Shown here: positions 56,248 through 64,000 of the stretch, in pieces
Layout of the letters: every line of letters starts with the position of its first letter
How positions within the stretch are numbered: the first letter of the stretch is position 1
Assembly (NCBI RefSeq): GCF_034140825.1
Contig: NC_089041.1
Coordinates: 24,937,501-25,001,500 of the forward strand
Reading direction: 5' to 3'
Source of the DNA: Oryza sativa Japonica Group
Lineage: Eukaryota > Streptophyta > Magnoliopsida > Poales > Poaceae
DNA: 64,000 nt
The notes under the pieces: generated by a model
Database searches by the model: none
The model's input: only the letters and a program-made list of their open reading frames with translations
What the model was told of the DNA's origin: nothing
Translations under genes and position numbers: made by a program

Positions 56248-59200
56248 TCCTCCAAATGCTTATTAGCCGCTATATAGTAATGTACTCCTATATTAATTAT
56301 AGCCAAATGAGAGGCTGATTATAGTGCTATACACGGGTACTTTAATTACTGAGTTTTGTTACTGGATATGTGTCGCATACGTGCGAACTTAATCGTATCT
56401 GAATAAAATGAGATAAAAATGAAGAAATGGCACCTACTCCACTACTCCAATTTTGTATTTTGCGTTTTGCAAATTATCGTGGTGCTTTGGTGAAAATGGC
56501 ATATCTCTTTCTTTCGTGGATGAGCAATCGGTTCAAAATAACAAGTGGTTAGTTTGTGTATGATATTCCGAAGCTTCCCTTGAAAGCTCAGATCAGCAGG
56601 CAATGTTTGTGAGCTGTGACAACTAACGAACGTAACCGTTTACCGGCATATTAATATTCTAGTTGTCCCAGTCTGTAAAGAATCGTACTGAATTGGTCAC
56701 AGCTGGATGATGCTGATGGAGATCATCCTGCATAAGTGAAACTTGCGCTACCGTTTTGTTCTAGGGTTAATTAGATCCTTGCTATTACAAATATGTTATT
56801 TCAAATAAATATTATTATAATTTATTTATTCGCAACCGTGCCATTAAAATTTTACAAAATGAGGAAGAAGACTAGAAAAGGAGGTTGACGAAAAATATGA
56901 TGACAGTAACACGGTTTCAAATTTATAAAATGACAGTGACACGGTTACGAATAGACGAATTGTAATAACAATTATCTGAAATAGCATATTTGTAATAGCA
57001 TGGATTGAATTAACCCGTTATTTTACAAAAGTCTGCAAAAAAAATCCTTGAGGTTTATAGCTTGATTCAATATTTAGTTTTTTTTCTCAAGCTTAATTAG
57101 GCGACAACCTATTTTCATTTTATCGGCTAACCAATAGCTGGGAAATTCTCAAAAAAAAAAAAAGAAGAAGCTGGGAAACCTTCTCGGACCCAGGCCCAGG
57201 CAACCTGGACCATGGCCCGAGCCCTGGGATGCAAGGCCCATTAATGACTTTAATTTTCGCCGTGTGAACATATGTTGGGCCAAAACTTCAGCGGGGCTGG
57301 GCCTTGGCCTATTTTTGGGTCCAACGACTCTATGAAGTTTTTTTTAGAACACTCTATGAAGTATCTAAATTACAATTGGAGTCTGAACTTGCTTCATCCA
57401 GTCTACATTCTGAACTGTGCAAAATTCCAGGATCACAATTGGAGAGCCATTTCCGCTGTAAATTCGAAAGAAATAAATCAACTCGATTGCATTCCAACTG
57501 GGACAAAAACTATGTATGCAGATGCTCACCTACAACTGAAAACATGAACAAGCTTAAATCAGGCGTTGTCTGGTACAAATCTGGGCCTGAAAATCCACCT
57601 AGAGATGGCGTTGGTCGTAGCACTGTCGGATGATTTAGGGGCAGTTCAGTTTCGGAGAAGTGATGTAAAAATTCTCATCACCTGAGTACTGACGAGTGAC
57701 GACGAGGTTCAGTCTGTTTGGTTGTTCAGTTTCAGATAAATGCTGATTTGCTGCCGCGACGACATAGCACTACGTGCTTGCAGCGTGAGGTGAGATCACT
57801 ATATCAAGCTGGCTGTTCATTCTTGTGAAAACTGTGCAGCATTTGTGTACAATCACTGCCATTTCTCCATGATTTCAAGTAGGAGAGGACAGTCATCGTG
57901 CATTCGTCGTCAGAACCACAAACAGAAGCTTAGTCAGTACAATCACTGTTGCTATGTAAACTGAAGATTCTCAATTATGTAGCATTGTAGGTACTAGATC
58001 AGTAGATGATTGCCATTACTCCCGACAAGTCCTTGATGTAAGCTGTTACTAGGTCAGTATATACAGATCACCAAATCACAATGCTAATTTCCATTTCAAC
58101 GTTTCTTCTACTTGAATTATTCATCATCTTACATCAAAAGGTAAAGCTTTTGTGTGTTCGTGAAAAGAAAATACTTTGTCGGTGTAAGTACAGTGCGGAC
58201 TGCAAGAGGCAGAGCACCGGCGATCGATCACCGGCCGACGTGCGAGGCAGGCAAAGAGACGAGCATCTCGAGAGAATCACAATGTCGTGTGTCTCGTCAA
58301 CTCATTATTGTATCTGTATAAACACTCAAAAGTCTCCTCTGTATACCTTGGATCTCTAAAAAGTTTCATTTTCATTCCTTGGGATGAAGAAATGGCAGCT
58401 ATAACATATCCAGATTCATTGTATTAGGAGATGTCGCATCCTTATCTAGGTTGTGCTTTTTTTTGAGACAGAGGGAATATTCCACTACTTTCGTCAAAAA
58501 GGGTTAAATCCTGACTATGCATCTGGACAAACATTTATCTAGATTTATAGTCAAGATTTGCGGAGCCATCATTTGGCTTATTCGCGGAATAAGAGAAATG
58601 GCATATTTACAAACGAAAAGTAATTTGTGAATAAAATTTTATATACGTGTTCTTAGCGATATAAAAGCAAAGTCTGAAAAATAAACTTCGATAAAAAAAC
58701 CTCAAAATCACCTCTAAATTTAAAATTGAAAATTCAAATTTTAGCTGATAAGTATAAGCATAAGCGAGAAAAGATGAAGCCCTTGATTTTTTTTTATGGA
58801 CGGAAGAAGTAGTACTGAAAATGAAAGACGCTCATTGCTCACCCTGGATATAAACTAACTAAAATTACCGATTTGATCAGGTAAGTACTCTGTCAGCATT
58901 GATCTTTTTCTTTCTTTATTTTCAAAAAAGGCGATTAGTTGATGTACTAGTACTAATGCGTACGTTCTAGCAGCCATCATTTTCTGTTAGGCATTGATAT
59001 GTTACCGGTTTTGTTTTCCTTGCAGCTCACATGGAGAGAGGAGACCATCCATATAAGCTGAAACGTACGTCCTTTCTTTCGTACGAGCGTGACAGATGAT
59101 CACACCATCTACTCCTATATTGCAGGCATCAAAATTCACTAGCTTTAATTGAAACAAATTGTTTGCTTCAGTGCTTCACACTTTATGTTCTTTTTTTTTT

Positions 59201-60610
59201 AAAAAAAACTTTATTCTACTGTATATTATTTAGACCATTGATTTTAATTTTATTTTCAAAATATTCAATTCATCTTTACAATTAAGTAAATAATAGTATG
59301 GTGATGTGCGTGTAGCTGTAGCTAAGGTCCATGGCGTACGATGTGGAAAGGCGTATTTGCGTGTGTAATCTTCAAGTAATCGCGCGCAGCTCGTACTCAA
59401 AGACGTTTTTCTGACTGGTTTTGGTGTCTCTAGCACGCATTCTAGAGTGGCAAAAGGGCCGTTAGAACTTAGAACTTAGAACGACTGGCTGTCCGTCCAA
59501 GAGGGTAAACGAAATGATATAAAAATTGAAGGAAGAGTATATCACAAATTTGCAGCATTTTTTTCTTGGCTAACATTTGATCATGCGACCATATATCGTG
59601 GCTAACTTTTTAAGCCACGTAAAAGCAAGCAGTTGTCATTGCAATCTAACAAGTATAATGACTCTCAAAATAATAGCCTAGATGTATTGTATTTGTTTGT
59701 TTATAATAATAAAATAACCTCTTGATTTGAAACCGAAAAATATAATGATTGTAAAAACTAACTGCATAAAAACTGTTGTAACATAGTTTCCCGAGTGATC
59801 GGACTAATCAAACATATTTGATTGTCTGCGGTGATGAACAACGCAAAACGTACTTATGACCAATAACCTAGCAATTATGCTTATAATGAGAACAAACAAA
59901 ATAAGTTGAAATGTTGAATCATACGTACGCAACAATGTTATTGACCAAAATGCACTTAATTGCCAAGTTCATGTACCGGTCTGCATATTTTTCAATTTGT
60001 TACACTAAATCACATCCACCTGCCAAGTTCCTACACTACGTATTAATTTACTCTTTTTGAAAACATGAAACAAATAATCTATTCCATTAATCCGATAAAT
60101 AAATAAGTTGAAAAGAACATCGCCGTTACTAGGGATGAAAACGGACGGAAATTCCCGATCGACCGGGCGCCGTTTCCGTTTAAGGGGTACAGTTTCCGAC
60201 TGTACCGTTTTTGGCTATTTTTAAATTTTGTTTTTTCTAATTTCTTTCTACATCGTATTAATGTCGATACTGAGTAGTTTAAATGATAGATATGGTCAAT
60301 TACCGGCTGATCGAGCATCGTTTCCGAAGAGATTCTACCGATTTCGACCCTTTTTACCCGTAGCCGTTACCATATCTTCCCCTCTTGAGCCAACCATCCC
60401 AGATGTTGTTGGTAGGCACCATGTCCATGGCCATGCAAATCAGTCCATGCCCCAGTAGTAGTGATAATAAGTCAAGCAAAGCACCAACTCCAACAACGGA
60501 CCACCCACACTCACACTCACACTCACACAGCTCCCTTCCCTTCCTGTACACGCAAAGCCCAACAAAAAAGAGGCCCACCACGGCCCATCCGGCCCACCCC
60601 CTCGTCTCCC
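56248..60610. other. Intergenic, no gene seen
   Basis: The start includes the B12D copy 2 3' UTR. A block near 57190-57330 is rich in gggcc phrases. From about 60130 to 60380 there are cggacggaaa / ccgtttccg phrases that resemble hAT-type non-autonomous elements (start tagggatgaaaacgg), but I see no matching right end. The open frames here have no recognisable domains. No tRNA or rRNA seen. Confidence 0.4.
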
Positions 60611-60614
60611 TCCC

Positions 60615-60621
60615 TTTTATA
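60615..60621 (+). promoter_or_regulatory. Likely TATA box of UAM3
   Basis: TTTTATA lies about 75-80 bases before the start codon and is followed by a CT- and ACC-rich leader. A cactcacactcac repeat lies about 90 bases further upstream. Confidence 0.5.
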
Positions 60622-60695
60622 CCCGCCTCGTCTCGCCTCACTCCCCCCGACCTCCACCTCCACCTCCACCTCTACCTCCTCCTCCGCCACCGGCA

Positions 60696-63633
60696 ATGGC
60701 TTCCTCCGACGCCGCGGCCGCGCAGGCGGCGACGCCGCTGCTGAAGGACGAGCTGGACATCGTGATCCCGACGATCCGCAACCTGGACTTCCTGGAGATG
60801 TGGAGGCCCTTCTTCCAGCCGTACCACCTCATCATCGTCCAGGACGGCGACCCCAAGAAGACGATCCGGGTGCCCGAGGGCTTCGACTACGAGCTCTACA
60901 ACCGCGACGACATCAACCGGATCCTCGGCCCCAGGGCCTCCTGCATCTCCTTCAAGGACTCCGCCTGCCGCTGCTTCGGCTACATGGTCTCCAAGAAGAA
61001 GTACATCTACACCATCGACGACGACTGCTTCGTGAGCTTCTTTCCCCCTTCCACCCCTCGATTAACTTCGCCTCAGTGAGATCTGTCTCTGTTAAGGTTT
61101 GATCTGCTGGTTGATGGCCGCTGGATCTTGGGCGATCTTTCTCCACTGCCATGGCGTGATCTGTGTGCGGGGATTTTAGATCTTGGTTTGGTGGGGATCG
61201 GATCTGGATGTGTAGTTTTAGTGGGGGAAAGGCGAGATCTCTGGGCTGTTTCTTCGTCAGCAATCGGCATTGCCCCGTAGTTAGATTTTTGAGTTTAGCT
61301 TCAGTTTTGCGAGATTAGTAGTTCTTTTTGTTAGGACAGTTTAGTTTAGTAGTGATAAAAAAACCCTTTAATTTTTGCATTACATCATACTACTACTATT
61401 ACTACTGCATAGTGCTGTGATGTGGGTAGGTTGAATGTGAATTTCACATGTTGCGGATGACTGATTGATCTGCCTAGTTGAAAAGGTAGTAACTCCTTAA
61501 TCCTTGGAATCATGCATGTAGTCTGCCATTATCAGATCTGACAGTGTTTGCTTTGTCTTGGATTGAACGTTTGACTTGGCCCACTGCTTGGAAGCATCAA
61601 GCATTGGATCTAGCTACACTTGCTTGGTGGTCATGTATAGGTTGCGGTTGCGGTTGGAGGGGATGTGAGCTGGAATAGGTTATATGTATATCTGTGGTGC
61701 CCCACAGGTTTGTAGTATTCAGAAATTGTTAGTACGCGACAATGTGGCTCGGATATATCGTCCTGCCGCTGTGCTTTGTCGGTTGTGTTAATGCATATGT
61801 ACGCTTATATTACTTTGTTTATGCTCGAGGCCGTTATCAGTAGTCTTTTCTTCAGAACATATCAATGTAGAAACAGTAGAGAAAGGGTCAAGTTAATGGT
61901 GTCTTTTGGACTGAATGGTATGTCCACTTTGGTTTGGGGTCATCTTGGCTTTGTTATTGGCTACACATCATTTTCCAGATTTGTATTTAATTATGATTGA
62001 TTCCTTTATACAAAAACGTTAATCTGAAGTTAGACAGGACCAAACAATCCATCTAAATCACATGTGATGGACTATGACATCATTAAGCCTCGGTCACTAG
62101 TTATCAGTTAAGAGCCAGTGGAACACAAATTTTGTAGGAATTAACATAAAGGTACATGAAGGTTATCTCGACTGTATTCCTATTTTTGTTTTACTTCTAC
62201 AAGGAAAAAAAATACTGTTGGATGTATTCAGCGGTTGTGTTGTAGCTTCTTCCCCCAAAGCAAATGCCATGTGTATTCACATGGGGCACATGAGCCACAA
62301 GGGTCCCACCTGCTTGTTAAATTATTTGATTTATATGTTTTATTAGGCTGGCTTATGGATGCATGGATGTACTGTAGAATCAACCTTAACTATATGAATG
62401 GTCCTCAGTTGTTTACAGCATAAGAATATAGTCATGTTCTCTTTCATGTCCTTTAGTTGCATTCTAGTATGATCTTCACAATAGTTTTCTTGATTAGCTT
62501 ACAGTTGACTGAGTACTTCCACATGCCTTGCACTATAAAAGTTGAGCATTGGAGTGTGATGCCATTATTTTAGTCCTCTGTTTTGTTACTTTTGGGTAAT
62601 GCTAATACTTCTCTGATTCCGCCCTATCATTTGTTTTTGGTTCATTGCTGACCTATTCCTCTTGCAAAATCTCAGGTTGCTAAAGACCCATCAGGAAAGG
62701 ATATCAATGCACTTGAGCAGCACATCAAGAACCTTCTGAACCCTTCCACTCCATTTTTCTTCAACACTTTGTATGACCCGTACCGTGATGGCGCTGATTT
62801 TGTCCGTGGGTACCCCTTCAGCCTCCGTGAGGGTGCCCCGACTGCCGTTTCTCATGGGCTTTGGCTCAACATTCCAGACTATGATGCCCCTACCCAGCTT
62901 GTCAAGCCTCTTGAGAGGAACAGCAGGTATTGATGTTACATTTTTGGCATTTCTCATCCTTTATCGTTCTCTTCTTGCCAATCTGATGTTTTTGTTTATT
63001 GATGATGAAATCAGGTATGTGGATGCTGTTATGACAATCCCGAAGGGCACTTTATTCCCGATGTGTGGAATGAACCTTGCTTTTGACCGTGACCTCATCG
63101 GTCCTGCGATGTACTTTGGTCTTATGGGTGATGGCCAGCCTATTGGTCGTTACGACGATATGTGGGCAGGATGGTGCACCAAGGTTTGTTCTTTCTCCCC
63201 CTTCAGAAATAATTTGTGCATTGTGCAAGCTAACTATTGTTCACCACTCACCAATCACAATCCATGCTAATATCTGTCATAAAAACAGGTGATTACCGAT
63301 CACTTGGGTTTGGGTGTTAAGACTGGCCTTCCCTACATCTGGCACAGCAAAGCGAGCAACCCCTTTGTGAACCTCAAGAAGGAATACAACGGCATATTCT
63401 GGCAGGAGGAGCTGATCCCCTTCTTCCAGTCTGCGTCCCTCCCGAAGGAGGCCGACACTGTCCAGAAGTGTTACCTTGAGCTGGCCAAGCAAGTGAGGGC
63501 GAAGCTCGGGAAGGTCGATGGCTACTTCAACAAGCTCGCCGACTCCATGGTCACATGGATTGAGGCCTGGGATCAGCTGAACCCACCAAAGGGAGCTGTT
63601 GCCACCGCAAACGGCACTGCCAAGAGCAAGTGA
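60696..63633 (+). CDS. UAM3: UDP-arabinopyranose mutase (reversibly glycosylated polypeptide)
   Basis: Four exons (60696-61031, 62676-62926, 63015-63183, 63289-63633) encode 366 residues, the normal length. The enzyme interconverts UDP-L-arabinopyranose and UDP-L-arabinofuranose on the cytosolic face of the Golgi, feeding arabinoxylan and other wall polymers. Marks: [19 protein letters not shown] at the start of the GT75 fold, DGDPKK (50-55), the metal-binding DDD at 108-110 in [20 protein letters not shown] (about 154-165), which carries the Arg thought to be reversibly glycosylated, and [12 protein letters not shown] in the C-terminal third. The first intron is 1.64 kb. There is no signal peptide, as expected for a soluble protein that associates with the Golgi. 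From memory the chromosome 7 member is UAM3, one of two rice paralogues reported to be active mutases (UAM2 reported inactive). Confidence 0.95.
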
Positions 63634-64000
63634 GAGGGCGGTAGTATAAAAACTTCGTTTGTTCATGTGAACTGCTTATACTGAAATACCGAAATACTTT
63701 TGGTTTTGTTAGTGCTGATTGAACTGAGATCGCTTCAGCGTTGTAACTTCAAATGTGTCACCTCCCTGGACAACCGTCCTGGCTGTTCTATGGTATTTAC
63801 AATTTTTTTTTTCTTTTTGGTGTGATGAAACAGTTGTAATGTCAGGATCGAATCACCTTCAAATTAGAATAAAGATATTGGTTATGTTTACATATCGCAT
63901 CATGTGTTTTGTTGGTGTTGTGCAGTTATGCTTCCTTTTTGTAGTGCCTTGATAAGACTTGCATTAAAAAAAAATTAAACCATCCCTGGATGCACCAATT
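63634..64000 (+). other. 3' UTR and flank of UAM3
   Basis: AATAAAG at about 63869-63875 is a plausible polyadenylation signal. Nothing else is seen to the end of the window. Confidence 0.5.

Noticed and set aside
60129-60390. hAT-like MITE starting tagggatgaaaacgg
   Set aside because: The left end is suggestive but I could not find a matching right end or an 8-bp target repeat.
60461-61102. 213-codon frame overlapping UAM3 exon 1
   Set aside because: Out of frame with the clear UAM sequence and low-complexity (His/Thr and Pro/Arg runs).

Overview
The window is nuclear DNA from a grass, almost certainly rice (Oryza sativa). The genes have GC-rich first exons and GT-AG introns. The spaces between them hold Stowaway- and Tourist-type MITEs, a Pack-MULE-like element, a long solo LTR and a plastid DNA insert. 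The gene order (CYP78A13/GIANT EMBRYO, NPF transporter, PPR, 6-phosphogluconolactonase, defensin-like peptide, two COBRA-like genes, two TIM17 genes, two B12D genes, UDP-arabinopyranose mutase) matches what I remember of rice chromosome 7 long arm, around GE and UAM3. That placement is from memory, not from a search.

Layout: 1.2-2.9 kb GE (CYP78A13, +). 8.0-10.9 kb a five-exon NPF/POT transporter (+). 12.0-13.4 kb an intronless PPR gene (+). 13.4-24.3 kb has no gene; it holds a 4.27-kb solo LTR (19.2-23.5 kb) sitting inside a Tourist-like MITE. 24.4-29.1 kb a 6-phosphogluconolactonase gene (+) with a spliced upstream ORF. 31.9-32.3 kb a secreted cysteine-rich peptide (+). 33.9-38.3 kb a transposon-rich stretch with nested Stowaways, an 898-bp Pack-MULE-like element with a perfect 9-bp target duplication, an ndhH plastid insert, a 31-nt element made only of its two terminal repeats, and a MITE inside a MITE. 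39.3-45.5 kb two COBRA-like genes tail to tail. 49.2-50.8 kb two intronless TIM17 genes in tandem (-). 53.1-56.2 kb two B12D genes in tandem (+) with duplicated promoters. 60.7-63.6 kb UAM3 (+).

Three of the gene pairs are local duplicates (COBRA-like, TIM17, B12D). UAM3 supplies UDP-arabinofuranose for wall polysaccharides, and COBRA-like proteins act in cellulose deposition, so two wall functions lie within 25 kb. TIM17 and B12D are both mitochondrial inner-membrane families. I see no operon-like logic; these adjacencies may be chance plus tandem duplication. I found no wholly new system. The strongest unusual items are the 31-nt TIR-only palindrome, the Pack-MULE-like element, an NPF transporter lacking the Arg/Lys of its ExxE[RK] motif, an intron present in only one of two near-identical B12D copies, and a possible unrecognised spliced transcript at 47.3-48.1 kb (-).
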